A stretch of DNA of 34,763 nucleotides from Anaerolineae bacterium. GTDB taxonomy: Bacteria; Chloroflexota; Anaerolineae; Aggregatilineales; Phototrophicaceae. Position numbers and translations under genes: made by a program. Positions 9,007 through 17,018 of this stretch are shown piece by piece (within the stretch, counting starts at the first letter, position 1; every line of letters starts with the position of its first letter). The notes below the pieces were generated by a model. The model saw only the letters and a list, made by a program, of their open reading frames with translations, searched no databases and was not told the origin of the DNA. The stretch covers positions 1 through 34,763 of the forward strand of contig JAUZRW010000139.1 of NCBI GenBank assembly GCA_030950085.1, written 5' to 3'.

Positions 9007-9942
9007 ATGCAAATACGTCGTGCAATATTAGATGATACCCAAACCATCAGTAAACTCTTTCGCAGCCGAATTGACCGTTGGCAACGGATGGATTCGCAGC
9101 AACGAGTAGAAGATTTAGCTTATGACGACTTAAGCATCTATGAACGCTGGTTACATGGTGGCGCGTGGATGAGTATTGAAACAGGGGCAATATGGCTCAG
9201 TCACTTGCTGAGTGGCGCAGGGAATCCCTTTGTGCTAGAAAACGATTCTGATGAGATTGTCGGCTATGTCGAAACATATTCTAGCGATGAACCTGCACCT
9301 TATGGTTATCACTTACATATCGGGCGCATGGCGACAAAAAATAATTCTGACGCAGAAAAAGATGCCTTGATGCAATTTTTGTTAGAGCAAGCCGGCGGTA
9401 TCGGACGCATTACAGTTTCTTGTACGGCGTATGACAATGACAGCATCAACTTCTATAAACGTTATGGCATGTCCGCGATTGATACTGTTCAACAAGTCTC
9501 TATTCCGACTGTTGGCGGCAGTGTGGGTTTTTACAAAGTCACTGACCACCCACAAGCTGATATTGCCCAAATAGCGAACTGGTCAATGCCAATTGGTCGC
9601 ATCGAAAACGCGCCCTATCATTGGCAACATCTCTGGCATAATTTGTGGCAGGCTGTTCCACAAATTGTCGCCCGTCGCACCAATCGCCAACATTTTAACG
9701 CTGGCGGGCAAGAGGCTCTGGTCTGTGTTCAACAACATCTCTATAACCCACGCAGCGCCGATATTTATTGTTGGACTGCAAAATCGCTGACAGCACAAGT
9801 CGTCAATGCGATTCGAGATTGGGCGCACAAAGAAGGCTATCGTACCCTAACAATGACTGTCACAGAGAAAATCGTTTTGCTATTGGGTTCAAATATCGAA
9901 AAAACACCGTATCAACATACGATACTCTCACGCGATGTATAA
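9007..9942 (+). CDS. GNAT-family N-acetyltransferase, unknown substrate
   Basis: Cytoplasmic protein of 311 residues. The N-terminal half has the GNAT layout. It starts MQIRRAILDDTQTISKLFRSR, a typical first strand and helix. A strand EIVGYVETY (about 82-90) comes next, then a strand and helix (about 100-130), and finally INFYKRYGM (about 152-160), the usual family ending. The acetyl-CoA-binding R/Q-x-x-G-x-G/A loop is degenerate here, so activity is uncertain. The C-terminal half (about 170-311) may be a second, weaker GNAT-like domain, since it also ends with a strand-helix-strand pattern (VNAIRDWAHKEGYRTLTMTV). GAGGA at 8996-9000 supports the start. No operon partner is evident. Confidence 0.75.
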   Translation: MQIRRAILDDTQTISKLFRSRIDRWQRMDSQQRVEDLAYDDLSIYERWLHGGAWMSIETGAIWLSHLLSGAGNPFVLENDSDEIVGYVETYSSDEPAPYGYHLHIGRMATKNNSDAEKDALMQFLLEQAGGIGRITVSCTAYDNDSINFYKRYGMSAIDTVQQVSIPTVGGSVGFYKVTDHPQADIAQIANWSMPIGRIENAPYHWQHLWHNLWQAVPQIVARRTNRQHFNAGGQEALVCVQQHLYNPRSADIYCWTAKSLTAQVVNAIRDWAHKEGYRTLTMTVTEKIVLLLGSNIEKTPYQHTILSRDV

Positions 9943-10029
9943 ATTATGTATCACAAAAAACCATTCGCTTAAAAACAATCTAAGCTATAATCGAGCCAAG
10001 TATAGCCAGCCGTGTTAAGGGAAGCAACA

Positions 10030-10779
10030 ATGCCAATTCATGATTCGGGACGCATGGAATTCTCGATTGATAGTGGATATATCAACATCGTAGCAGATAA
10101 TGGTCACACTGTCCCAGCATATTGGGCGCATCCTCGTGTTGGCAAAAAGTTTTCTGGCATTTGCTTACTCCATGATTGGTGGGGTATGAATGAGGTGGCA
10201 CGTTTATTGGCGAATTTTTTCGCACAAGTGGGTTATTACGTCATCGCGCCGGATATGTTTCATGGGGCGACCTGTGACACCCCGAAGCAAGCGATGAAAC
10301 TTCTCAAGAAAACCGAAGCAAGTCGTTATAATGCTGTCGATGCTGCGCTAACTGTGCTGGAATCGCATCATCACACGAATCGTACTGTGGCAGCGATTGG
10401 TATGGGCATGGGCGGTACATTAGCCTTTGAAGCGGCTATTAAGCGTGATGATTTGGAAACCGCGATTACTTATGGCGGTTTTCCACAGCAATACTTTGGG
10501 CAATTTGCACGCAGCAATACCCCGATTATGGCACTCTTCGGCAGCAATGAACCCTTTATCAAAGCCCCTGCCATCGAAAAATTATCCGCCGAACTCGCCG
10601 CAACCGACCTCAAAGACCAACATGAAGTCATCGTGATTGAGAACGCCGGACACGAATTCTTCTTTGAAGAGTCCACTGATAAGACGCAGATGATTGGCAA
10701 AGAAGTCATCAACCACACACTGAGATACCTCGAAAATTATCTTGAAGTGGCGGAACATCAGCGCAAAACACCGCTATAA
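10030..10779 (+). CDS. dienelactone-hydrolase-like protein lacking the catalytic Cys
   Basis: Alpha/beta-hydrolase-fold protein of 249 residues related to dienelactone hydrolase. Family features are the early strand-turn GICLLHDWWGMNEVAR (about 43-58), YYVIAPDMFHG (about 69-79), the nucleophile elbow near 124-129 and the His motif NAGHEFFFE (about 205-213, His 208). The elbow reads GMGMGG where the family has GxCxGG, so the nucleophile position (126) is Gly. The usual acid position appears as GSNE (171-174), with Glu where Asp is typical. It may therefore be a non-hydrolytic relative or use another residue. ATG 10030 is chosen because AAGGGA (10017-10022) lies seven bases upstream. A GTG at 10012 would include that site in the coding region. 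It stands alone between a GNAT gene and a secreted-protein pseudogene. Confidence 0.85.
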   Translation: MPIHDSGRMEFSIDSGYINIVADNGHTVPAYWAHPRVGKKFSGICLLHDWWGMNEVARLLANFFAQVGYYVIAPDMFHGATCDTPKQAMKLLKKTEASRYNAVDAALTVLESHHHTNRTVAAIGMGMGGTLAFEAAIKRDDLETAITYGGFPQQYFGQFARSNTPIMALFGSNEPFIKAPAIEKLSAELAATDLKDQHEVIVIENAGHEFFFEESTDKTQMIGKEVINHTLRYLENYLEVAEHQRKTPL

Positions 10780-10806
10780 TCTGCTACACTAAAGAGACTA
10801 TCAATC

Positions 10807-11635
10807 ATGAGATACTGGTTATTCGCTTTACTACTCTTATCACTGACAACAGGTGTTGTTTGGAGTCAGTCAGATACAACATCGATCCCACAGCCGCTAC
10901 AATCCATTTTTGACTACGATATCTGCGCTCCTCCTTGTTGGATGGGTTTAATATCAGGTGAAAGCACCGTAGAAGATGTAGAGCAGATGCTTCATGCCAA
11001 TGAAGACCTCATTCCCCCTGAAACACTCAGTGTAGCAAATGTTTGGTCAGATTCTGAGGGATATGCCATCAATCCAGAGACAGGTAATTTACAAATAGGT
11101 GGTTATTACTTCGACTTAGGTGAAGTTGAGCGCACGCCGGGTCAAGTAACCAGCCGGATTAGCTTTGACGAGGGATATATTGATGATATGCTCATCCTTG
11201 CACATGAGACTATCCCACTGGCTGATGGTATTGCAGAACATTGGCAATCCTGATATCGTCCACATAGATAGTGGTCAATTTACTTGGTTTGTATTGATTT
11301 ACCTTGACTTGAATCTACGAATCAACATTATACAAGCAACCGATACTTGCCGTATCACAACATTATCAGAAGATCTTATGTTGGATAGTGTGCTGTACTT
11401 CTCACCTATAGCAGCACTACGACTAGAATCTTATGATTATGACATTCCACAACCGTCCTTAACTGGGTATCGTCTACTATCAGAGCGTGATGTGCCAATG
11501 GAATTGTGGCAATCGTGGCTCAATGGCGATATTGATATGTCGTGCGAGGAAGCATGGGAATTGTTGCCAGCGCCCGAAATCACCCCTGCTGTCGGAATGA
11601 CCGTTGAACCACAAGCAACACAAGCATCTCCATAA
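10807..11635 (+). pseudogene. secreted protein of CxPPCW type, broken by a frameshift
   Basis: The first frame (10807-11253) begins with a signal peptide (about residues 1-20, ending VVWSQ) and then DICAPPCWMGLISGEST, a Cys-containing N-terminal motif I associate with secreted proteins of Chloroflexota-like bacteria. It stops abruptly after GIAEHWQS. The next frame, from about 11243, continues with a plausible sequence (GNPDIVHIDSGQFTW onward) to 11635, whereas upstream of that point the second frame reads like noise. The switch corresponds to one extra base or two missing bases within about 11236-11250. It may be a true mutation or a sequencing error. The intact product would be about 275 residues, extracytoplasmic, with unknown function. 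The gene begins 27 bases after the hydrolase-like gene. Confidence 0.7.
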
Positions 11636-11739
11636 CGAAATCTATACATAATTTCATAATCTATTCGCCACACCAAAAAAAGCATCCTGTGATAGACTAC
11701 CTTGTGTAGAATATACAATTTCTTAAAGGATGTTTTTGT

Positions 11740-13164
11740 ATGGCTCAAACAGTCCCGCGTATGAATGTCACCTTTTTGCAAAATGTCGAACGCATGGTAG
11801 ACCGTGCCGTGGCGTATCTCGACATCCCCCTTGGAATGCAGCAAGAAATTAAAGCCTGCAACAGCACTATCAAAGTTCAATTTCCGGCACAATTGGATAA
11901 TGGGCAATGGCGCATTTTCACAGGCTATCGTGCTACTCACAGCGACCATCGCTTGCCTGTGAAGGGCGGTATCCGTTACGCGCCGAGTGTGACTCATGAT
12001 GAAGTGGAGGCTCTCGCCTCATTGATGACTTATAAATGTGCCTTAGTAAATGTGCCGTTTGGTGGCTCGAAAGGCGGTTTGCAAATTAATCCGCGTGATT
12101 ATAGCGCCGAAGAGTTAGAACGTATCACGCGCCGCTTTGCCCGTGAACTCATCAACAAAGGGTATATCAGTCCCGGTGAGAATGTCCCTGCGCCGGATAT
12201 GGGTACGGGTGAACGCGAAATGGCTTGGATTGCAGATACCTATCGGCAATTGCATCCTAATGATATCAATTATTTAGGGGCTGTAACGGGTAAACCTGTC
12301 GAAACAGGCGGTATTCGAGGGCGTACAGAGGCTACCGGACGTGGCGTAGAATATGTTATCCAAGAATTTTTCCGTCACCCTGACGATATGGATGATATTG
12401 ACTTCACGGGGTCAATCGCAGGTAAGCGCATCATTATACAAGGGCTTGGCAATGTCGGTTATCATGCGGCGAAGTTCCTGCATGAAGAAGACGATGCCCG
12501 AATCACCTGCATTATTGAACGTGATGGCGCGATTCTCAACGAAAATGGTTTGCCTGTCGAAGAAGTGCGGCAGTGGATAAATGAAAACGGTGGCGTTAAA
12601 GATTTCCCGAATGCAGAATATTATGCCAATGGGACAGATGCGCTGGAATTCGATTGTGATATTCTGATTCCTGCGGCTCTCGAATCACAGATTACACATA
12701 CCAATGCCCCTAACATCAAAGCACGGCTCATTGTTGAAGCTGCCAATGGACCCGTCACTTTTAGCGCCGCCTCTATTTTGCGCGAAAAAGGGATACTGGT
12801 CTTGCCAGATTTTTTCGTTAATGCGGGTGGCGTGACAGTATCGTACTTTGAATGGATTAAGAATATCTCGCATATTCGCTTTGGGCGGATGCAACGACGC
12901 TTAGATGAATATCGTTCCGAAGCCACGGTACTCGCCATTGAAGAACTGACGGGCAAAAAGGTGTCCGACAAGCTCCGCAAAGATATTATTCACAGCAGCG
13001 ATGAGTTAAGCATGGTTCGTAGTGGGCTGGATGACACGATGCGCGAAGCCTATATTGAAATCAAAAAGGCTAAACAAAAATATAAAATTGACGATTGGCG
13101 TACTGCTGCACTGGTCGTATCGCTCGAAAAAATTGCCTTTACTCATAGTCGCATGGGCATGTAA
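11740..13164 (+). CDS. gdhA: glutamate dehydrogenase (Glu/Leu/Phe/Val dehydrogenase family)
   Basis: Cytoplasmic enzyme of 474 residues that interconverts glutamate with 2-oxoglutarate and ammonia, linking nitrogen and carbon metabolism. The N-terminal substrate domain shows LPVKGGIRY (Lys 75), TYKCALVNVPFGGSKGG (Lys 99 and catalytic Lys 111) and PAPDMGTGERE (catalytic Asp 153). The Rossmann coenzyme domain carries IIIQGLGNVGYHAAK (about 231-245). A C-terminal helix region completes the fold. Length is slightly above the usual 410-450 residues because of an insertion before the Rossmann domain and a longer tail. AAAGGA (11725-11730) precedes the ATG at nine bases. Coenzyme preference (NAD or NADP) is not decided. 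It is apparently monocistronic. Confidence 0.96.
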   Translation: MAQTVPRMNVTFLQNVERMVDRAVAYLDIPLGMQQEIKACNSTIKVQFPAQLDNGQWRIFTGYRATHSDHRLPVKGGIRYAPSVTHDEVEALASLMTYKCALVNVPFGGSKGGLQINPRDYSAEELERITRRFARELINKGYISPGENVPAPDMGTGEREMAWIADTYRQLHPNDINYLGAVTGKPVETGGIRGRTEATGRGVEYVIQEFFRHPDDMDDIDFTGSIAGKRIIIQGLGNVGYHAAKFLHEEDDARITCIIERDGAILNENGLPVEEVRQWINENGGVKDFPNAEYYANGTDALEFDCDILIPAALESQITHTNAPNIKARLIVEAANGPVTFSAASILREKGILVLPDFFVNAGGVTVSYFEWIKNISHIRFGRMQRRLDEYRSEATVLAIEELTGKKVSDKLRKDIIHSSDELSMVRSGLDDTMREAYIEIKKAKQKYKIDDWRTAALVVSLEKIAFTHSRMGM

Positions 13165-13187
13165 TTAAAAACACATCACATGTCATC

Positions 13188-13217
13188 GGGTAGGCGAATC
13201 TGCATGTTCGCCCACCC
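13188..13217. repeat. hairpin repeat, GGCGAA/TTCGCC type
   Basis: GGGTAGGCGAA (13188-13198) pairs with TTCGCCCACCC (13207-13217) with one mismatch, around an eight-base loop. It lies just after the glutamate dehydrogenase gene and could also help terminate it. The stem core GGCGAA/TTCGCC resembles the hairpin at 17581-17604, but the CTACA boundary is replaced by CACCC. Confidence 0.6.
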
Positions 13218-13248
13218 TTTGAAATCACCTTACTGGGATAAAACCAGC

Positions 13249-13530
13249 ATGATTACTAGCGTAGAAAATTATTGCAAATATTTTGAGAGCATTCGTCGGC
13301 GGACATTGAATTATGTGCAAGTGATTCCACCAGCCCAAATTGATTGGCAGCCGAAAGAGAATCGCTTTTCATGCGCGGATTTGGTGCGTCATCTCGCCGC
13401 AATCGAAACCACGTACATCGGTGTTGTAGTCGATAATCGCTGGCATTATGGCGGACATGCTAAGGGCGAACACAATACACTAATTGTCAAATTTTTCGCC
13501 TTCTGCAACAGGTTGAACATAATCTGCTAG
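13249..13530 (+). pseudogene. DinB-like (YfiT/DinB four-helix) gene, 3'-truncated
   Basis: The first 78 or so residues from ATG 13249 match the start of a DinB-family protein: a helix ending RRRTLNYVQVIPPAQIDWQP, then the NRFSCADLVRHLAAIETTY helix with a His (metal-ligand type) in RHLA. A complete member is about 150-170 residues. Here the sequence loses sense after GGHAKGEHNT (around 13480). From there it simply reads the complement of a minus-strand gene fragment until a chance stop. The metal site normally needs later His residues, so the product is unlikely to function. The start is chosen where similarity begins. The weak GGGA at 13236-13239 is the only ribosome-binding candidate. Confidence 0.72.
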
Positions 13531-13671
13531 TAAGCGCAACAAGTCGGGGATATGATCATCTGTCAGTTTATATTCACGGACATAATCTGTCCAGTTATCC
13601 GCATCGTAGACAGTCGGTCTTCCCAATTCTGGAAATTTATTCAGTGGTTCACGATATGTTTTTTCGGTCAT
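13480..13671 (-). pseudogene. minus-strand gene fragment, 3'-truncated, HEAT-like family
   Basis: A strong ribosome binding site (AAGGAGG, 13676-13682) four bases before ATG 13671 shows that a real gene began here, read after the ThrE-type pair on the same strand. The 63 residues include REPLNKFPELG and WTDYVREYKLTDDHIPDLLRLLADY. This is the opening of a protein type whose helical repeats normally continue much further. It ends at EGEKFDN where it meets the truncated DinB-like gene from the other strand. Family assignment is by memory of this helix pattern and is tentative. The fragment probably has no function. Confidence 0.62.
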
Positions 13672-13697
13672 TTTGCCTCCTTTAAGTATTACAAATA

Positions 13698-14174
13698 TCA
13701 AACAACGGGTTTTTCTCGATTCAGCAATAATGTTGGCATGACAATCCCTACTGCAATCGCCACCAAAATCAAGCCTGTTTTAATCGCATTGACTGACACT
13801 GCCACCAGTGTGATTGATGCTTCATCAATTGGTACAGATGTAATTTGCAAAATCCCAATCATGGTACGATAGGCAAATACGCCCGGCACCAATGTGATTG
13901 CGCCACAGACAGCGAATATCATGGACGGTGTTTTCATCCGATAAGCGAGAAACTTTGCCCAAATACCAACAGCCATCGCGCCTAATAAGGTGGCCAGTTC
14001 GATACTTGCCCCAAATTGCTGTATGGCAAGCGTGCGAATGGCGTGTCCAATGGCACCACTTATCATAGCGTATAGCAGCGTGCGGCGGGGAACATTGAAG
14101 AGCAGTGCAAAGCCCATCGCTGCCAATGCTGACCAAAAGGCATCTTGAACCAGAATCCATAATAAATTTATCAT
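13698..14174 (-). CDS. ThrE-type exporter, small subunit (YjjB/ThrE_2-like)
   Basis: Membrane protein of 158 residues with about five helices, matching the C-terminal membrane half of the threonine/serine exporter ThrE. In split systems this half is a separate protein (YjjB in Escherichia coli, exporting succinate together with YjjP). Recognisable places are AALAAMGFALLFNVPRRTLL, the family's helix 1-2 loop, GHAIRTLAIQ and ITLVPGVFAYRTM with its Pro-Gly-Val turn. The ATG at 14174 overlaps the upstream stop as ATGA. A longer start at 14198 would run into the upstream gene without need. It works with the next listed gene. The exported substrate (amino acid or dicarboxylate) is not visible. Confidence 0.88.
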   Translation of the reverse strand: MINLLWILVQDAFWSALAAMGFALLFNVPRRTLLYAMISGAIGHAIRTLAIQQFGASIELATLLGAMAVGIWAKFLAYRMKTPSMIFAVCGAITLVPGVFAYRTMIGILQITSVPIDEASITLVAVSVNAIKTGLILVAIAVGIVMPTLLLNREKPVV

Positions 14175-14995
14175 ACACTCGGCACTCCCGTTATCCAAAT
14201 AGCAAATACCAAACCTAGTGCAATCGCCAGCGCAATCAGTACCCCTGTTATGCCGCGTATCACACCTGTCAGGATATAGCCTTGTATCAAATCTTCTGCG
14301 GCATTGATTAAGGGAACACCCGGAACAAGCAGCAAAGCTGATGCTGCCAGCGCAATGGACGGTTCAGTAGATAAGTCAAAAAGTGCCGCACTGTTCACAA
14401 CTAATCCAGCCACAAGAGCTGTTAAAGCCACAGTAACCAGTGGATTGATATAACGACGATGCAATTCTTGTCGTATGAACATAGCCATTGATGCTGCGCT
14501 AAAAGTCACAAAAAACATAGACCAATCTCCCGCAAACAGGCGACTAAATGCAGCACAAGCCAATCCTACTCCGAACACAACCACCCACCGATTATAATTA
14601 CGGGGCATCTTATCAACCCGCCGTAATTCTCGGCGCAATTGAAAGCGATCTAATTCACCGTTTGTGAGTTGATAACTAAGGTCGGCAATTTCAGCAATAA
14701 CTTGCATATTCACACCATGATTCGGTACACGACGAACTTTAGTACGAAATTCATGATTATTGGTCGTAGTGGCAATAACCGCATCCAGCTGTACAACAAT
14801 ATCCAGCCAATCACAACCCAAGCCTGTGCCAATATGATGAATAATTTCTTCAACTCGTTTGGTATCTGCGCCATTTTGTAACAACATTTGTCCTGCCCAT
14901 AATGACAAACTAATCGCATCGCGCAGTTCTTCGCGTTCCATTAGGGGTTTATGATCTCGCTGGTCAATTGCATCAATAATAAGATTATCATTCAC
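14171..14995 (-). CDS. ThrE-type exporter, large subunit (YjjP/ThrE-like)
   Basis: Protein of 274 residues matching the N-terminal part of ThrE-family exporters. A cytoplasmic domain comes first: SLWAGQMLLQNGADTKRVEE, about residues 31-50, and the VRRVPNHGVNMQVI segment, about 87-100. About five membrane helices follow (from residue about 130), including the LLLVPGVPLINAAEDLIQG motif (about 221-239) whose Pro-Gly-x-Pro turn is characteristic. The start is GTG 14995 with GAGGAT (15001-15006) five bases upstream. The four-base overlap with the next gene implies coupled translation of the two halves. Export of small amino or dicarboxylic acids is inferred from the family. Confidence 0.88.
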   Translation of the reverse strand: MNDNLIIDAIDQRDHKPLMEREELRDAISLSLWAGQMLLQNGADTKRVEEIIHHIGTGLGCDWLDIVVQLDAVIATTTNNHEFRTKVRRVPNHGVNMQVIAEIADLSYQLTNGELDRFQLRRELRRVDKMPRNYNRWVVVFGVGLACAAFSRLFAGDWSMFFVTFSAASMAMFIRQELHRRYINPLVTVALTALVAGLVVNSAALFDLSTEPSIALAASALLLVPGVPLINAAEDLIQGYILTGVIRGITGVLIALAIALGLVFAIWITGVPSV

Positions 14996-15032
14996 AGGCT
15001 ATCCTCTTAATGCTTATCAAATCACTCTAACT

Positions 15033-15239
15033 TTAATGCGTATTGTAATGTGAACTTTCGGGATGAGTTGTATCCATAATGAAGTCAATATTATGCAGCC
15101 TGTACGCAACGAAGCGACTACGCACGAGCGCTTCCGGTGTGGGCGGATACCGCTTCCCGTCAATATAGGAGCGACAACATTTTTTATATTTTTTGCCACT
15201 CGCACACAGACACCAATCGTTTGGGGATATTTTTACCAT
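15033..15239 (-). CDS. SEC-C/YchJ-like protein, apparently truncated
   Basis: Short protein of about 68 residues with a SEC-C zinc motif (WCLCASGKKYKKCC) followed by PPTPEALVRSRFVAYRLHNIDFI and DTTHPES. That order is the start of the YchJ (UPF0225) family: SEC-C, then an EALMRSRYsAY-like stretch, then the beginning of an NTF2-like domain. Complete members are about 150-160 residues, so roughly the second half is absent. The other two frames downstream do not continue it. ATG 15239 is chosen because family similarity begins there. No clear ribosome binding site is seen. A TTG at 15269 is the alternative. It may be a pseudogene or a short zinc-binding protein. Confidence 0.6.
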   Translation of the reverse strand: MVKISPNDWCLCASGKKYKKCCRSYIDGKRYPPTPEALVRSRFVAYRLHNIDFIMDTTHPESSHYNTH

Positions 15240-15347
15240 ATTTGCAACTCGCAGGGTTGAGATTGTCAATACAGACAGGTGAAAGTCACCTATGCCCTAT
15301 TGTAGCAAGCATTGACAGCGAAATACAACCAGTTTCAAAAACATAAG

Positions 15348-15821
15348 CTATTTTTCGCCGCGTGCGCGAAGCATTCTAAAAAAGGAACGGATTTGTTCGG
15401 CGGCTTCATTGGCTAGAAGACCGCTTTCAACCTGTACTTGATGATTGAGTTGGGGATGGCAAGTGATATTCATAATACTACCGCCTGCTCCTGCTTTGGG
15501 GTCAGATGTTGCATAAACTAAGCGTGGCAAACGTGCCAAAACCATCGCACCTGCACACATCGCACAGGGTTCGAGGGTACAGTAAAGGGTGACATCTTCT
15601 AGTCGCCAATGTCCGATTTTCTGTGCGGCTTGGCGAATAGCGACTATTTCAGCATGGGCTGTTGGGTCTTGGTCAGCCTCTCGTTGGTTATATCCACGTC
15701 CGATAATCGTCCCATTGAGAACGGCAACCGCCCCTATTGGAACATCTTCATGGATGCGTGCTTTTTCTGCCTCTTCTAGTGCAGCACGCATCCACTTTTC
15801 ATCATCGGCGGAAAACGACAT
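15348..15821 (-). CDS. tadA: tRNA adenosine(34) deaminase TadA
   Basis: Zinc enzyme of 157 residues that converts adenosine 34 of tRNA-Arg(ACG) to inosine, needed to read CGN codons. The deaminase motifs are complete: HAEIV (His 56, Glu 58) and PCAMCAG (Cys 86, Cys 89). TadA-type surroundings are VPIGAVAVLNG (about 28-37), GRGYNQRE and the SDPKAGAGGSI segment (about 106-116), which is typical of TadA and not of cytidine deaminases. The length is normal. The ATG overlaps the upstream stop codon (TAATG), so it is translated as the last gene of the minus-strand cluster that starts near 17.5 kb. Confidence 0.95.
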   Translation of the reverse strand: MSFSADDEKWMRAALEEAEKARIHEDVPIGAVAVLNGTIIGRGYNQREADQDPTAHAEIVAIRQAAQKIGHWRLEDVTLYCTLEPCAMCAGAMVLARLPRLVYATSDPKAGAGGSIMNITCHPQLNHQVQVESGLLANEAAEQIRSFFRMLRARGEK

Positions 15822-16180
15822 TAATCATCTCGTGCATCTTCGATATCAATCTCAATCCGCACTCGTTCTGTGGCACGCTTCGAGAATTTATCCGCTTCTT
15901 TAAGCGAATCCATCGTATCATCTAACGGTGTTGGATAGATGACCTTATCTGTTGTTGGCGGTTCTTCAGGCTCTGGGAGTTGCCAATTTTTTGCCATAGT
16001 ACGGGCTTCTAAGCCCATTGTCACCACGACGACTAGCCCAGCAACAGCCGCCGCAATCATGCTAATCGTTTGTAGAGGCAAAGTCGTCTCAATCGTAATG
16101 CGCCCTGTCAGCAGCATGAACGCGCCGATAAGGATGAGTATAGCTGGGATGAAAAACCAACGATGAATATTGTTCTTCAT
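15821..16180 (-). CDS. small two-helix membrane protein, unknown
   Basis: I do not recognise this family. The 119-residue product has two membrane helices (about 9-25 and 38-55) with a short loop between them. A cytoplasmic tail follows, with a Pro/Glu-rich stretch (LPEPEEPPTTD) and a final charged helix (SLKEADKFSKRATERVRIEI). AAAAGG (16190-16195) lies nine bases before the ATG and overlaps the stop of the preceding gene. The stop overlaps the tadA start. It therefore appears to be part of one translationally linked set with the nuclease-fold membrane protein and tadA. Confidence 0.7.
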   Translation of the reverse strand: MKNNIHRWFFIPAILILIGAFMLLTGRITIETTLPLQTISMIAAAVAGLVVVVTMGLEARTMAKNWQLPEPEEPPTTDKVIYPTPLDDTMDSLKEADKFSKRATERVRIEIDIEDARDD

Positions 16181-16186
16181 TGTGTT

Positions 16187-17005
16187 TTACCTTTTCTTAT
16201 TGGAATCGTCTCGCTTCTTAATCTCTTTACGACTCAATCGTTCGACTCGTCGCATAAATGCTTCAGTTTCATCTACTGTATCTGTCGCATCATCCACTGT
16301 ATCAATGGTATCAATGGTATCAAGCGCATCGACATCTTCATGTGGGTCATCAGGAGAGGGATTATATAACCAACGCCATGCTTCCCACCCTAAAATCAGC
16401 GCAATACCCGTGCCACCCACTATCAGCAAAAATTTACCTAGCTGGTCAAGAGGGTCAGAGTAACTGTCAACAACAAAATATGGAATGATGTCGCCACCTG
16501 TTGCCTGAATACGACTCTGTGTTGCTGGGCTAAAATTCGTATTTATGCGAACAAAAATCCATACTTCACGATTTGTTTCTTGCGCCGCAGTGATGAAATC
16601 TTCTATCTGTGCATCAATAGAGAATGTTGCAACATATTTTGAATCGATTATTAAATCTTTCGTGACAAAATCTGGCAACGTATAATTCTGACTAATTCTT
16701 ACAGGCGGCACCAAACAAACATTACAACGTCCGGGTGGTGTCCCGTTTTCGCTACCCACATTACAAATACATTGACGTGTATCTGCACTATCATTAAAGG
16801 GAATACCTAAATCATGCTCAAGCACAATCTCAGCTTCGCGCCAATCCTGTTTCCCCGTTATTACAGCCTGTTGGGATGGAATAACACTAGAGTAGCGTCG
16901 TCCGGTTGGGTTGGGGGCTGTGAAATTTAATAACAGTACAAAAGCCACTGCGATACAGGCAAGTGGTAGAATAATAAGAGTACGCCAATTCAGGTACAAA
17001 GTCAT
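16187..17005 (-). CDS. membrane-anchored protein with apparent PD-(D/E)XK nuclease-fold domain
   Basis: Protein of 272 residues. One membrane helix lies at about 9-27 and a second at about 190-207. Between them is a domain of about 160 residues. Its secondary-structure order and residues fit the restriction-endonuclease fold: a helix with Glu (DWREAEIVLEHDLG, about 54-67), LPDF (110-113), LIIDSK (118-123), a Gln-containing helix (AQIEDFITAAQE) and a strand EVWIFVR. The PD...DSK combination is the active-site signature with Asp replacing Glu. Four cysteines (79, 81, 94, 97) inserted between the helix and PD could bind zinc. The positively charged C-terminal tail suggests both ends are inside and the domain outside. 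The tail before it is a repetitive Asp/Thr stretch. The nuclease assignment is inference by eye. Confidence 0.6.
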   Translation of the reverse strand: MTLYLNWRTLIILPLACIAVAFVLLLNFTAPNPTGRRYSSVIPSQQAVITGKQDWREAEIVLEHDLGIPFNDSADTRQCICNVGSENGTPPGRCNVCLVPPVRISQNYTLPDFVTKDLIIDSKYVATFSIDAQIEDFITAAQETNREVWIFVRINTNFSPATQSRIQATGGDIIPYFVVDSYSDPLDQLGKFLLIVGGTGIALILGWEAWRWLYNPSPDDPHEDVDALDTIDTIDTVDDATDTVDETEAFMRRVERLSRKEIKKRDDSNKKR

Positions 17006-17018
17006 CAGTTACCCCTAA

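Noticed and set aside
11437-11997. Minus-strand open frame of 186 codons
   Set aside because: It runs opposite both the frameshifted gene and the start of glutamate dehydrogenase, crossing the gap between them, and its sequence looks like an unselected complement.
16258-16350. Repetitive DNA in the Asp/Thr tail of the nuclease-fold protein as a separate repeat element
   Set aside because: The short ATCAATGGT-type repeats are in frame and simply encode the IDT-rich tail.
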